NCBI GenBank assembly: GCA_001970955.1
Contig: MPUH01000152.1
Span: forward strand, 29,721 to 93,720
Direction of reading: 5' to 3'
Source: Stentor coeruleus
Lineage: Eukaryota; Ciliophora; Heterotrichea; Heterotrichida; Stentoridae
DNA length: 64,000 nt
The notes beneath the pieces were generated by a model. It saw nothing but the letters and a program-made list of their open reading frames with translations. It did no database searches and was not told where the DNA came from. The position numbers were made by a program, and so were the translations under genes. Each line of letters opens with the position of its first letter. Positions within the stretch are counted from its first letter, which is position 1. Below, piece by piece: positions 19,247 to 29,423 of this stretch.

Positions 19247-19786
19247 TTATTTGGTATAACTAACTCCTCCCATAAAAGTTCTTGCTTCAGGTACCATCCC
19301 ATTAAACTGAGCATTAGAAAAGTCAAACCCTGGATTTTCTTCTTGGAACCTTTCAAGCATAAGTTTTTTCTGTACTTCTGTTTTTGTAAAAGGATCTAAT
19401 TCACCATGTCTTTTACATGCACAAGTCCACATTTCAGCTTTACGCATTTTTTGAAAATTTACTACTAATTCTTCATCTTCAAGCATCCAGAAACTTTCGG
19501 ATTTTATAACAAGACCACCTAATTCTTCAGTTAAGAATGGAGGATTTGGCCGCACTCCAACTTCAATACGATCTCTTTCAATGTTGACAAATATTGAAGG
19601 AAGAACTTGGCCTGGTTGCAGATTCTTTTTCAATTCTTTTTGATATTTTGGTAATGCCCACTGAGGGGGTTTAAAATACATAATAACTTCTTCGAGTGTT
19701 TGTTCCCATTCATATACAACTTGATCACCAGCTTTAAACTGCTGACGACCTCTAGCTTTTTCTTGTATAGCTTTAGGAACTTCCAT
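19247..19786 (-). CDS. NUDCD2: NudC domain-containing protein 2-like (CS domain)
   Basis: This 179-residue protein consists of a CS/p23-like domain (about 25-110) and the conserved C-terminal tail of the NUDCD2 group. Family landmarks are YEWEQTLEEVIMYF at the start of the CS fold, IERDRIEVGVRPNPPFL, the GGLVIKSESFWMLEDEELVV strand pair and the terminal block ENPGFDFSNAQFNG. NUDCD2 proteins are Hsp90-linked co-chaperones that stabilise LIS1 and support dynein function. Length is near the usual 157. The start is ATG 19786 and the stop TAA. It is arranged tail-to-tail with the upstream kinase. Confidence 0.88.
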   Translation of the reverse strand: MEVPKAIQEKARGRQQFKAGDQVVYEWEQTLEEVIMYFKPPQWALPKYQKELKKNLQPGQVLPSIFVNIERDRIEVGVRPNPPFLTEELGGLVIKSESFWMLEDEELVVNFQKMRKAEMWTCACKRHGELDPFTKTEVQKKLMLERFQEENPGFDFSNAQFNGMVPEARTFMGGVSYTK

Positions 19787-20161
19787 AATATTATTATAAT
19801 TTGTCTTAAGTATTCATGATTTAAATAGACAATAAATACATATTAGTAATATAGTTATTTTGCTTTTTTAGGTTTATACTTCTAAAGGAAATTTTTGCTA
19901 GCATTATACTCACATATAAAAATTCAAACAAGTAAATCATTTTACAAGGCAATTAATTAAAAAAATCATGAAATATACATCAAACCCTTAAACTGCCAAA
20001 TTCATCTCAATTAAAACCTTTAATTTTTAAAAAACTTCAAAACCCTTACAAAATCTTATCCATTTTCTTTTTCAGTTCACACCTGACATATCATCTCTCA
20101 TTCTATGACCTTTCACATCATGAAAATATAATCTTGCATAATTCCAATAAAATAATAATTA

Positions 20162-20461
20162 ATGGGCTGCTGCATGCAAAACACCCTCGACATCAAAGGT
20201 TATGATGTAGTTTTAGCTGGTAAGAACAGCATAAATCATCATAATCAAGATTTTATCGATATATCTTTAAGTTCTGAAGAAGAAGTACCAATGCAAAAAG
20301 TTGATGAATGGATTAAATTCAAACAAACAAAGTCGAAATCTCTCTCTGACTCTCTAGCAATGATGTCAACCCTACAACATTCAGAAAGAAAAATCTCAGT
20401 TTACAGCAAACCTGGAAGTATGGTTGATAGTTTTGTTGTAAGTTTGCCTATGCATAAGTAA
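20162..20461 (+). CDS. Small hypothetical protein with N-terminal acylation signal
   Basis: This is a 99-residue protein without a known domain. It begins MGCCMQN: Gly2 followed by Cys3 and Cys4 is the typical pattern for N-myristoylation plus palmitoylation, so the product is probably tethered to a membrane. The rest is polar with several Ser runs (SLSSEEEVPMQK, KSKSLSDSLAMMSTLQ). The start is ATG 20162 after a C-rich leader; the stop is TAA. It lies convergent to the histone gene. A similar N-terminus occurs in the gene at 49984. Confidence 0.65.
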   Translation: MGCCMQNTLDIKGYDVVLAGKNSINHHNQDFIDISLSSEEEVPMQKVDEWIKFKQTKSKSLSDSLAMMSTLQHSERKISVYSKPGSMVDSFVVSLPMHK

Positions 20462-20588
20462 TTAATCCTATTGGAAAATCTTTAATCATGAATAATTATT
20501 TTAACTTTATATTTGATTATTATTTCTGTGATTTTTTTTCGAAAGATTATCAAGAGTTTTGTATATAAACCATTAGAAATTAAATTAG

Positions 20589-21134
20589 TTATTCATCATT
20601 TTCAATGTAACTTTCATCGTTTTCATCTGTGCTGTTGTCTTCTTCATCATCATCAGAAACTTCAGCTTTGTCATCTTTCATACGTTCAACTGTATCGTTT
20701 TTAGGCCGTGATTTGTGTTTGGCTTCTAAGGATTCTTCTATGTGAGGAATCACCCCACTCATTGGGATTATAACATGATCACCTATTGCTGCGGACATTT
20801 CTTGGTCATCTTTGACTGCTAAGCATATGTGCCTTGGTTTAATCATTGACTTTGATTCAGAACTAGGGTCAAGGGCTTTATCACCAGCTATTTCTAAGAT
20901 TTCTGCAGTTAAGTACTCTAAGACAGCAGATACACCAATAGCACTATTTGTACTAATACGATCTGCATACCTTCTTTTTTTCATCAAACGCATAACTCTT
21001 GATACAGGGAAAATTAAACCAGCTCTTTTACTTTTCATTATGCGCCCTGACTGATCTCCTTCAGATTTTAACATATTTTGTGTTGTGTTTTGGGTTGCAG
21101 ACTTTTTTTTAGGTTCTTCTTTTTTAGATGGCAT
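20589..21134 (-). CDS. Divergent histone H2A variant with acidic C-terminal tail
   Basis: This 181-residue protein has an H2A histone fold at about residues 35-137. It carries RAGLIFPVSRVMRLMKKRRY, then ISTNSAIGVSAVLEYLTAEI and LEIAGDKA, then IKPRHICLAVKDDQEM and SGVIPHIEESL. Canonical acidic-patch positions E56, E61 and E64 are preserved (VLEYLTAEILE); the D90-E91-E92 triplet reads DDQE, so the middle Glu is Gln. Loop L2 is longer than usual (DPSSESKSM). The 30-residue N-terminal tail is Lys-rich and the last 34 residues are strongly acidic (SDDDEEDNSTDENDE). It is not H2A.X (no SQE end) and is not close to H2A.Z. It probably marks a special chromatin state, but its role cannot be inferred. 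Start ATG 21134, stop TAA. Confidence 0.88.
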   Translation of the reverse strand: MPSKKEEPKKKSATQNTTQNMLKSEGDQSGRIMKSKRAGLIFPVSRVMRLMKKRRYADRISTNSAIGVSAVLEYLTAEILEIAGDKALDPSSESKSMIKPRHICLAVKDDQEMSAAIGDHVIIPMSGVIPHIEESLEAKHKSRPKNDTVERMKDDKAEVSDDDEEDNSTDENDESYIENDE

Positions 21135-21513
21135 TGATTTTTTTTTCTATAAAAGTCCCCCAAAAAATGATTGTAATGTATATAGGAAATTGTATTCATA
21201 AAACTAAGTATTGAAGTTTTGTATTGTGATTCTTAATATCGTAATTATTAGAACTTATTAACATTCACAACTTTATGATAGAAAATTCCCTAAATCCTTT
21301 TAAATTTTATTTACACTTTTTCACATCTTAACCTTATATTTTCATTTAAATTTTTACCAAAAATCCTTTGAACAAAAAAGAATCCCATAATTTAAAAATT
21401 TTAGCACATTAAAATCCTCAAATAAACTACTTTTTTACCAAAAAAATATCCTCAGTTTTCATTCTCATCCATAAAACTCATTAAAAAAGTCAAATCATAA
21501 TCCACTTAATAAA

Positions 21514-24162
21514 ATGAATTCAGGGGTTAATAAAATAAACGGCACTGGAAAGCTCCCTTTAATGAGAAGATCACTTGAAGTTCGAATAGACTCACCAAGG
21601 AAAATCCTCTCTCAAACTCCTAGGTCAAATGGAAGAAAGCCCAAAGAGTTTCCTATAAAATTTCTTCGACCAACAATTGATAATCGTAGCGGAAGCATGG
21701 ATGCATACGGAGGTTCAGTTGGCGAAAGCGCAAGACTTGACTTTTATGAAACCTACATAAACCTTCCACAGTTTTCTCAAAGAAACCAACACCAAAAGCT
21801 TGAAGACTCTCCAAATCTTGCATATTTAGGAGTTGTTGAAAAACAAAAACTCAAACCAAATCCTTTTGGTATAGTCAGACGAAAAGGTCTTGAAACAATA
21901 ATAGATATTCATCAATACAGTATGGGAGATACTTATGCCACAGCATTTTCTGAAGGAATTCGACATTTGAAAAATGTTTCAACTCTCAATCTTAAAGCTA
22001 ATAGGCTGAGTGATCATGGCGCTGCATTAATACTTAGTATGTTAGAGTCAAAACAGGTGAAGAGGATTATTTTATCAGAAAACAGAATTTCTTCGCAAAC
22101 AGTAGCAGCGCTTATTGAGCATATTAAGTTACAAGAATCAAAACTGAAGGTCCTTGAGCTGGAAAATACATATATTTCAGAAAAAGCTTTAGGTGTTCTA
22201 TGCAGAGTATTATCTGAAGATAAAAAACTCAACAAGCTCTCATTAGCTAAAAACAACTTAAGTTACAACTCAGTCCAGCCTCTAGTCGAAATGCTTAAAT
22301 ACAATCAATCTATAAAATACCTCGACCTTCACTGGAATTGTTTAGGAACAACAGGAAGTATAGAATTCCTAGAAGGTTTATCATCCAACGATGGCTTAGT
22401 ACATATAGATTTATCCTACAACTCCTTTGGAAGAAAAGACAGTTTAGTATCAGCAAATGCTTTTGCTAAACTGTTTAGTCACAATCAATACCTTCAACAT
22501 GTAGACTTATCTAACAACTATTTCTGTAAAAAAGAATGTGAAGTTATAGGAGAAGGTCTTAAAGATAATCAAAATATATACGGAATTCATATGCAAGGTA
22601 ATGACTGTGTTGTAGATTCAAAAGGATATATAATCTCATTAGAGTATTTAAACAAAACTGAACATGGGCATTTACATAGAAGGCTTATGGACACTCAAAG
22701 ATTTAAAGCTAAAGTTTTTTCTAGGATAAATTGTTGGATTTGTGAGGACTGGGTTGAAATCACTATAACTTGGAAACCACAAGTATCTGGGATTTTAACT
22801 GAGTCTCCAATATTCATACATTTGGATTGTGATAATTATTATCAATGTGCTATGAGTAATAAAGGTTTGGATTTTTATGCTATAAATAGAATGGTCCCTC
22901 CTGGTATGTTGAAGTTTTTTTTTAGTGATTCGAATAGTTTTGGTATATCAAAAGAGTATAATACACATGTGTTAGAAACTCCAGTCAAAGTTGAATATCC
23001 AACACAAGATGGACAGAAAAACTACTTAAGTATCAGTAAAACCAACATAATTTTTATTGAGCATGAGACTTGGAACAATAAAAAACCCCCAAGTATAAAA
23101 CCCCGTAACGACCCTCGAGTAAAAGAACGTACTGAAACTATTATTGAAAAAATCCCTTGGACTATAGAAAACAGTTCTTTTAGAGACTATCGTTTTGATA
23201 CAGAAGATCTTATGAATGAATGTGCTGATTATGACTGTGAAGTTTCTAACATTAAAACCATTCTGCCAAATCAAACTGAACAAGATGAAATACGTCTAAT
23301 CCTCAAATCTCACTACAAAGATATTTCCGAAACATTCCGACAGCTCTCAGCAATCAGTGGAATCGAGCTTTTCTCTATAGGTAAAAACGTTCTAAATGAT
23401 TTTCTAAAAAAATGTGCCTTTGAAAATGAAGACCAAGTCCTACAAGAATGCGGAATTATATGGAATTTATCAAATGCTCCACAGGCCAAAGGAGAAAAAT
23501 TCAATGCTGGCAACGGGCTTTGTCGTTATGAGTTTGCAGAGTTTTTATTAAGACTATCTATAACTTTATATTATAAAAACAAAAAATCAGAGACAATAAA
23601 AGAAGCATTTTCTAAGCTTTTAAATGAACATGCTTTACCTGGAATGAAAAAATATGATAAATCTTCTTGGCATGCTGATAAGTATTTAAAAGAAGATATT
23701 GATCTTTTTTTTAGACTTCATAAACAAATCCTTATGGGAGTTTTTGAAAAATATGCTGCTATGGGTAAAGGGCCATTAGATAAAATGAATTTACATGAGT
23801 TTAGGTTGATGTGTAATGAAGCAGGATTATGTAATGAAGAGTTTGTTTTAAGGGAAATTGATATGTGTTTTAGGCAAGCTATGATGACTGAAATAGATGA
23901 AATTAAACATTCAGAACATTTGGAAATGGTTTATGTGGAATTTATTGAAGCTTTTACTAGGATGGCAGATCAGCTATACCCGGATAAGCCTGGGGATGTT
24001 TTGACTTTAAAAAGGAAACTTGAAAATTTAATGCCGAGTATGATTAAGATTTGTCCAACTAAAGCTAAAACAGGATGGGAACCTCCGAGTGATGCATCTT
24101 ATCATAATATGAAATTTAGGAGGAGGGTTGTCCAAATACAGGATTTTATTGAACCAAAATAA
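21514..24162 (+). CDS. LRR (ribonuclease-inhibitor type) protein with EF-hand-like C-terminus
   Basis: This 882-residue protein has a disordered basic N-terminus (1-110). An array of about seven RNI-type leucine-rich repeats follows (about 145-365: VSTLNLKANRLSDHGAAL, LKVLELENTYISEKAL, IKYLDLHWNCLG, LVHIDLSYNSFG, LQHVDLSNNYF). Next come a beta-rich middle (INCWICEDWVEITITW) and a helical C-terminus with EF-hand-like modules around LCRYEFAEFLLRLS and LHEFRLMCNEAGL. The last module has no full calcium-binding loop. LRR plus EF-hand-like architecture of this kind recurs in ciliary proteins of ciliates and algae, so an axonemal or cortical role is plausible but unproven. ATG 21514, no introns, stop TAA. 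Confidence 0.85.
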   Translation: MNSGVNKINGTGKLPLMRRSLEVRIDSPRKILSQTPRSNGRKPKEFPIKFLRPTIDNRSGSMDAYGGSVGESARLDFYETYINLPQFSQRNQHQKLEDSPNLAYLGVVEKQKLKPNPFGIVRRKGLETIIDIHQYSMGDTYATAFSEGIRHLKNVSTLNLKANRLSDHGAALILSMLESKQVKRIILSENRISSQTVAALIEHIKLQESKLKVLELENTYISEKALGVLCRVLSEDKKLNKLSLAKNNLSYNSVQPLVEMLKYNQSIKYLDLHWNCLGTTGSIEFLEGLSSNDGLVHIDLSYNSFGRKDSLVSANAFAKLFSHNQYLQHVDLSNNYFCKKECEVIGEGLKDNQNIYGIHMQGNDCVVDSKGYIISLEYLNKTEHGHLHRRLMDTQRFKAKVFSRINCWICEDWVEITITWKPQVSGILTESPIFIHLDCDNYYQCAMSNKGLDFYAINRMVPPGMLKFFFSDSNSFGISKEYNTHVLETPVKVEYPTQDGQKNYLSISKTNIIFIEHETWNNKKPPSIKPRNDPRVKERTETIIEKIPWTIENSSFRDYRFDTEDLMNECADYDCEVSNIKTILPNQTEQDEIRLILKSHYKDISETFRQLSAISGIELFSIGKNVLNDFLKKCAFENEDQVLQECGIIWNLSNAPQAKGEKFNAGNGLCRYEFAEFLLRLSITLYYKNKKSETIKEAFSKLLNEHALPGMKKYDKSSWHADKYLKEDIDLFFRLHKQILMGVFEKYAAMGKGPLDKMNLHEFRLMCNEAGLCNEEFVLREIDMCFRQAMMTEIDEIKHSEHLEMVYVEFIEAFTRMADQLYPDKPGDVLTLKRKLENLMPSMIKICPTKAKTGWEPPSDASYHNMKFRRRVVQIQDFIEPK

Positions 24163-24302
24163 TATGATGCTTTTTGAAATAATGAGTTGATGTGAATAGG
24201 AAAAGATTTAGAAGGATATGTCTGAGGCTGGATATTTGAAATATACCCACAAATCTGCTTAAATATTAAAAAAACAGCATATAATAATACATAACTTTTA
24301 AA

Positions 24303-25643
24303 ATGAACTATAATGACGATTGCCGCTTAGATTTCGATACCTTCGCCAGTTTTTGTGGCAAATACAAAGATTCGACAAATTTCACTCTAAAAGATGATGC
24401 ACTCCTATCATCCGATAACGAAATTTCTATAATCGCCTCAAACGAAGCCAAATTTTTTCAAGATCAAATCAAAACATTAGAATTTGATAAAAAGCGCCTT
24501 GAAATAGACCTTGAAGCTACTCATCATCGTTTTAAATCAGAAAAAGCTTCCCTTCAACAAAAAATCTCAGAACTCACATCTTCTGAGTCTTCCCTCAAAT
24601 CCCAAGTCTTATCATTACAAAAAGAACTCTCAAAAATATCTCAACTTTCTAATGATACCAACGACAAACAGGCTTTTTTCAACTCACAAATAGATTTTTT
24701 GACTAGAGAAAACAAAAGAATCAATGACCAATACAAAATAGATAAAGAAAACTGGGAATTTAAGGTTAAGAATTTAGAAAAACCGCAAAAAGGACAGGAA
24801 GAAAAAGACGAAATAAAAACTTTGGTCCAATTAAACAAAGCAGAATCGAAAATCTCCCAATTAACATCTGAGATTGTAGAACTTAAAGTTAAAAACGAAA
24901 TGCAAAAACAAAACTACCAAAAAAGAATCGACCTAATCGAAGGAGAAGTTAAAAAACTAAGACAAGATGAACAAAAATACATAAAAGAACTAGAAGAAAA
25001 AAATAAAAACAACGACAAAATCATTTCCCAGCTTAAAAAAAGAATAGCTGATATAGAAAAAGCAGTAGAAAATACAGAACCTGAAAAAAAAACTGTAGCA
25101 CATAAAAACTCAAGACAAAAAAGTTTAGAAAAAAAATCAGGAGGTTCACAAAGTTTATCAGAAAAACTTTCAAGGTCTTCAAAATCCCCCATAATCCAAT
25201 CCCCAAAAGGTAAAGTTATCAAAAATCTTTTACCTCTAAAAAGATCAAATTCAAATTTAAAAGAAAGCTCATCGATTAAAGAAATGAGTAAAAGAAAAAC
25301 CCCAGTTAAAGATCTAAATAATGATTGGCCAGTGAAAAAACCTCATAGAAAAGATAAAGAAGATAAGATAATAAATTCGAATAATCAGAGAGTTCATAAT
25401 AAAACACCTTCTTATCTTAGAAAAGAGAATCAAAGTTGTAATATTGAAGGGTTAGAAAAAGAAATTGCTGTACTTACAGGAAGGTATAAGTATTTATTGC
25501 AAATGTCACAAGATGCAACTGATGTTATGAGTTTGAAAAATGAGATTAATAAAGTTGCTGGAGAGATTGAAGAAAAAAGCAATCAGATGTTTAACTTGAA
25601 AAAAAAACAACAGGAATTTTTGAGGCAACAGATAAGGAGTTAG
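24303..25643 (+). CDS. Coiled-coil protein, function unknown
   Basis: This is a 446-residue protein. After a short acidic N-terminus (MNYNDDCRLDFDTFASFCGK) there is a continuous coiled coil at about residues 50-255. A basic, Ser/Lys-rich linker follows (RQKSLEKKSGGSQSLSEKLS, PLKRSNSNLKESSS), then a short terminal coiled coil from about 380. No catalytic motif is seen. The basic linker could bind microtubules, by analogy with cytoskeletal proteins; that is inference. ATG 24303 lies 140 bp after the LRR gene on the same strand; stop TAG. Confidence 0.82.
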   Translation: MNYNDDCRLDFDTFASFCGKYKDSTNFTLKDDALLSSDNEISIIASNEAKFFQDQIKTLEFDKKRLEIDLEATHHRFKSEKASLQQKISELTSSESSLKSQVLSLQKELSKISQLSNDTNDKQAFFNSQIDFLTRENKRINDQYKIDKENWEFKVKNLEKPQKGQEEKDEIKTLVQLNKAESKISQLTSEIVELKVKNEMQKQNYQKRIDLIEGEVKKLRQDEQKYIKELEEKNKNNDKIISQLKKRIADIEKAVENTEPEKKTVAHKNSRQKSLEKKSGGSQSLSEKLSRSSKSPIIQSPKGKVIKNLLPLKRSNSNLKESSSIKEMSKRKTPVKDLNNDWPVKKPHRKDKEDKIINSNNQRVHNKTPSYLRKENQSCNIEGLEKEIAVLTGRYKYLLQMSQDATDVMSLKNEINKVAGEIEEKSNQMFNLKKKQQEFLRQQIRS

Positions 25644-26046
25644 AGTTATAAAGTAATAATTATTATGTTGGAATGCTAAATGAAAGGTTTATTTGAATTG
25701 TTGTTATATTTTTCATTTTCTCTAAAGTTCCCTTCTAACTAATACTTCAAATTTCTCTCAATAAAGTGTCACTTCTCCACAAAAACATAAAGTATTGAAA
25801 TTCATCAAATAATCACTAATAAAATTTTATTCAAAGTATAATCTTTACCCTAAAATTCCAAGTCAAAATTTACAAAAATATAAACTGATTAGCAACTTTT
25901 CTTTATCTTATATCACATAATATAGACACAAAGTCTAATTCCGTTGTCTTCTGAAACTTTAAATCTAACCTAAAACAATATGGTATTTTAATATAAAAAA
26001 TTAGTAAGAAAAAACCTTAATCCTAAGTTTTCAAATAAAAACTCAA

Positions 26047-26298
26047 TTAGTTAATAATCTTCACTTCTTTAAAGCATGGGAATAGTTCAAATTTGTGATT
26101 AAAAGCTGAGTTTTTTATTTCTTGTAAGGAGAAGTTGTTAATAAAAGCAGTTTTTGGTTCAGATGTTAAGGTCGGTGAAATATTTTTGCGTGAGGATCGT
26201 TTTTTAGCCTTTTGCGCATTGTGGATAGTCCAGGATTTCATGTATCCTTTCCATTCTTTAGAGAAATTCGCATTAGGAGCAAGCTTAGTTAGTTTCAT
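26047..26298 (-). CDS. Small hypothetical protein
   Basis: This is an 83-residue frame from ATG 26298 to TAA 26047. Residues such as KEWKGYMKSWTIHNAQKAKK and FELFPCFKEVKI give a mixed, non-repetitive composition that looks translated, and the plus-strand flank upstream is not C-rich. No domain is recognised. It is short, so a chance frame remains possible. Confidence 0.5.
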   Translation of the reverse strand: MKLTKLAPNANFSKEWKGYMKSWTIHNAQKAKKRSSRKNISPTLTSEPKTAFINNFSLQEIKNSAFNHKFELFPCFKEVKIIN

Positions 26299-26436
26299 TC
26301 AATGGCTTAATAAATATAACCCTCATATTTATCCTATCCCAAAAATCTTTTTATCCCTAATAATATATTATCACTTTTCTCATAACCTAATTCTCCTTAT
26401 ATAAATCCTTCATCCACCTAAAACCTTATAAAAAAT

Positions 26437-26800
26437 TTAATAACTCAAAAACCTATTCTTTATCTTATACAAAAATTGTATTTTCCATAATCCTCTCATG
26501 ATTCCTAGCATCAATCAATCATTTCCTTATATCCAAAGTGCTTTATTTCATGTTTTTTATCATTACCAATTCTAACATAAAAAGATATTTATATAAAATA
26601 TGGAGCTCCACTAGACGNATTAATAACTCAAAAACCTATTCTTTATCTTATACAAAAATTGTATTTTCCATAATCCTCTCATGATTCCTATCATCAATCA
26701 ATCATTTCCTTATATCCAAAGTGCTTTATTTCATGGTTTTTATCATTACCAATTCTAACATAAAAAGATATTTATATAAAATATGGAGCTCCACTAGACG
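26437..26800. repeat. Assembly join: about 181-bp direct repeat around N at 26618
   Basis: Sequence 26437-26617 is repeated at 26620-26800 with a few differences (for example ctagcatcaa versus ctatcatcaa), on either side of a single N. It is an unmerged contig overlap in intergenic DNA between the small gene at 26047 and the LRR gene at 26848. Confidence 0.88.
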
Positions 26801-26847
26801 ATATGTTATCGCCCTTCAAAAAAATATCCAAATTACCATATTATTTT

Positions 26848-27639
26848 TCAAACTACAAGTCGAATATTCTTATATTTAGCCTTCAACAAAAATCCAAGTT
26901 TTTTCGATACACAATTTCCAGTCAAATCAACATTTTCTAAAGACCCTGGATTACTTAATAAAACTTTAATCCCTTCATACCCAATTCCATTATTACCAAG
27001 TCCTAAAAAGCTTATGCTTTTACACTGTAAAATCCCATAAGCCAAACCTACAGCTCCTTGGTTCATACCAAAATTCCCAGTTAAATGCAATTCTGTTAGA
27101 TTTTTTAACACCAAAATATTTTTTCCAAGACATTCAAAACAATACCCATTCAGATTATTCTCGCTTAAATTCAATACTTTTAAATGATTCCAATATTTAA
27201 AATGCCCTATAAGACAGTTTAGACCTTCAAGACCAAGATTGTTCCCATCCATATGTAAAAAACTTAATTTTGTATATGAGATTAAACTTGATGAGAACCT
27301 TTTGAGATTTTTAGGACCTAGAAGGGTTTTGGAAAGTTTGAGTTCTTGGATGTTTATGAAATAATGTAAAATTATTTTTAAATGATATACACTTTCTATG
27401 TCGAAATTCTGATAGCTTAAGTTTATGTCGTATATTTCGAGTTCCTCATGAGCGAAAAGCACTTCGTAAAGAGATTTTATTTTTTTGTTCATTTCTGGCT
27501 CACTTGCGTAGTAGGCTAAGAGGAGCTCACAGTTAGGGATTTCGGATATTGTTGAGAAGGCTTGGAAGGGATTTTCTATTGTCCGTTTGGATTTTCGGAT
27601 TTTTACCACTTGCTTTACTGTTACAGGCCTGGCTCCCAT
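26848..27639 (-). CDS. Leucine-rich repeat protein (RNI type)
   Basis: This 263-residue protein is made of ribonuclease-inhibitor-like leucine-rich repeats from about residue 65 to the end: IQELKLSKTLLGPKNL, LSFLHMDGNNLGLEGL, LKVLNLSENNLNG, LTELHLTGNFGMNQGAV, ISFLGLGNNGIGYEGI and LENVDLTGNC. The N-terminus is basic (VKQVVKIRKSKRTIE). Such proteins are protein-interaction scaffolds; no partner is evident. The start is ATG 27639. The stop is TGA at 26848-26850, unusual for this window, and is followed five codons later by an in-frame TAA. Confidence 0.83.
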   Translation of the reverse strand: MGARPVTVKQVVKIRKSKRTIENPFQAFSTISEIPNCELLLAYYASEPEMNKKIKSLYEVLFAHEELEIYDINLSYQNFDIESVYHLKIILHYFINIQELKLSKTLLGPKNLKRFSSSLISYTKLSFLHMDGNNLGLEGLNCLIGHFKYWNHLKVLNLSENNLNGYCFECLGKNILVLKNLTELHLTGNFGMNQGAVGLAYGILQCKSISFLGLGNNGIGYEGIKVLLSNPGSLENVDLTGNCVSKKLGFLLKAKYKNIRLVV

Positions 27640-27730
27640 AGGATTTATTTACAGTTTAAACTCAAGATAGATCAAAGATCGCAAAAAAAGATTCTCTTGT
27701 GTAAAAATAATGGAAAATAAGATAATATTA

Positions 27731-29423
27731 TTATGATAAGTCTTCAAACTCCTCAGGTTCTTGATCAAACTCTTCATTAGCTTCATTGTCTTGTTCTTCC
27801 TTCTCCTTTAAGAATTTATTTATATCTTCTTGGAATTTTTTGCCATAATGCTTAGGCGAAGAGTCTGGACTATGCTCACAATTCACTTCTTCAATAACTT
27901 TTAACTCTCCTCCGAATCTTTTAACTAAAGCAATATTTCTATTCAGCCTATCAAGTAAAAATTCAATCTGAGCTTTCTGTTGATTAAGGCCAACCGATAA
28001 AATCTGCAAAGTTTTTATTTGTGTCTCAACTTCTTCTATAGCTGAAACACGAAATTCTTCAAGATGGGCTTTTGATTCTTGTAAAAAGTATTCAATTTCC
28101 TGTAGTTCTTGGATTTTATTATCAATTTCTTTAGCTTTTAATATAATTCGTCTTTCTTCTGCTTCTAAATGATCTTCTCTTATTTCGAGCTCAGCGTTAA
28201 ATCTTTCCATTTGTTGTGTGAGTTCTGTATAAGCTTTTTCAATCTCATTTTCCCTTTCTGTAAGTTCAATAGACTTGTTTTCATATATAAATGAACTCTG
28301 TAATGTCCCTTCATACGAAAGATTAACTGTGCTTATTTCATTAGGATTTTCAAGTGAAAACTTCTGCTCATGTTCTTCAAATTTCTTCTTTTCTTTATCA
28401 AGTTTTTTCTTAGATATTTGCAACTGCGAGTTTTCAATGTCAATTTTTGATTTCATTTGTTGGAGTTCAACTTTTGTTTTCTCCACCTCAGCCCTTGCTA
28501 AAGCTAAATGATCATTTCGCAAAGTTAGTAAAGCTTCTTTTTCATTAAGTTTTCTTTGTAGCTGTGCTAGATTCCATTTTTCCTGCTCGATTGAGATTTT
28601 TTCTTTTGTTAATTTGTTTTTCTCTTCAAGTAGCTCTTCTTTTGTATTGTTTAAGCATTTTTCGAAAACTTTTAGGTTTTCTTCTCTGATTTTGAAGCTG
28701 CTTAGGTTTTCTTTTTCTTTAATTTCGATTCTGCATTTTATTTCTTTAAGTTCGATGGCAATTTTTTCTAGTCCTTCTTTTTCATGGTTGAATCTTGTTT
28801 TTTCATTTTCTAATTTTTCTGTATCTCTAACTTTTTCTTCGTGCCATTCACTTTTTTCTCTTTCAAAAGAGTTATGGCTTTCTTGCATATTCCTTTCAAT
28901 TATCTTCANTTTCTTGCATATTCCTTTCAATTATCTTCAAATTCTCACATTGTTCAAACAATCTGTTTTTCTCATAGTTCAAATTTTCTTCCTTCTTTTT
29001 CAACAACTGCTCATACTTAAGGAGTTTTTTCATAGTTTCTTTCGCATCTTGTGGGCAATTTATCTCATTAGTATGCATATCTTCTCCAATTGATCCTCTG
29101 CTTCGTGTTTTACATCTACTTTTAAGTTGTTTTGAATAATTTTCCATGAATTTGTCCACAGCTGATTTATAAAGAACCAAGACTTGCTCTAAAGGCTGCT
29201 CTTTATTAGTATTAAAAGAAAACCCTGGGGAAACCCTTCTTACTTGTTCTATAAGTTGTGTTATGAATTCTGCAATCTTTGGACCTGTAAGATTGACTTT
29301 GAAATACGAAATTGTATTGGTTTTTGTGCTACTAGAATCAGCTAAACGGTCTTGGGTTGGATAATTCAGCTGTGAAGAATTGAGGATTGTTGAATATTTT
29401 GAAGTACTTTGTAAACTGTTCAT
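27731..29423 (-). CDS. Long coiled-coil protein, interrupted by a contig join
   Basis: The N-terminal part (MNSLQSTSKYSTILNSSQLN onward from ATG 29423) and the long C-terminal part, which ends at TAA 27731, belong to one protein of about 553 residues. They are split by an N at 28909 with a 30-bp repeat either side. Collapsing the repeat joins ENLKIIERNMQE to SHNSFEREKSEW in frame. Residues from about 130 to 500 are an almost unbroken Glu/Lys/Leu-rich coiled coil. The C-terminus is acidic (NEEFDQEPEEFEDLS). The N-terminal 100 residues form a small non-coiled region (FKVNLTGPKIAEFITQLIEQ). No enzyme motif is present; a structural role is likely. Confidence 0.82.
28879..28939. repeat. Assembly join: 30-bp direct repeat around N at 28909
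   Basis: Bases 28879-28908 and 28910-28939 are identical and separated by a single N. Removing one copy and the N (31 bases) restores the coiled-coil reading frame. Confidence 0.9.
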
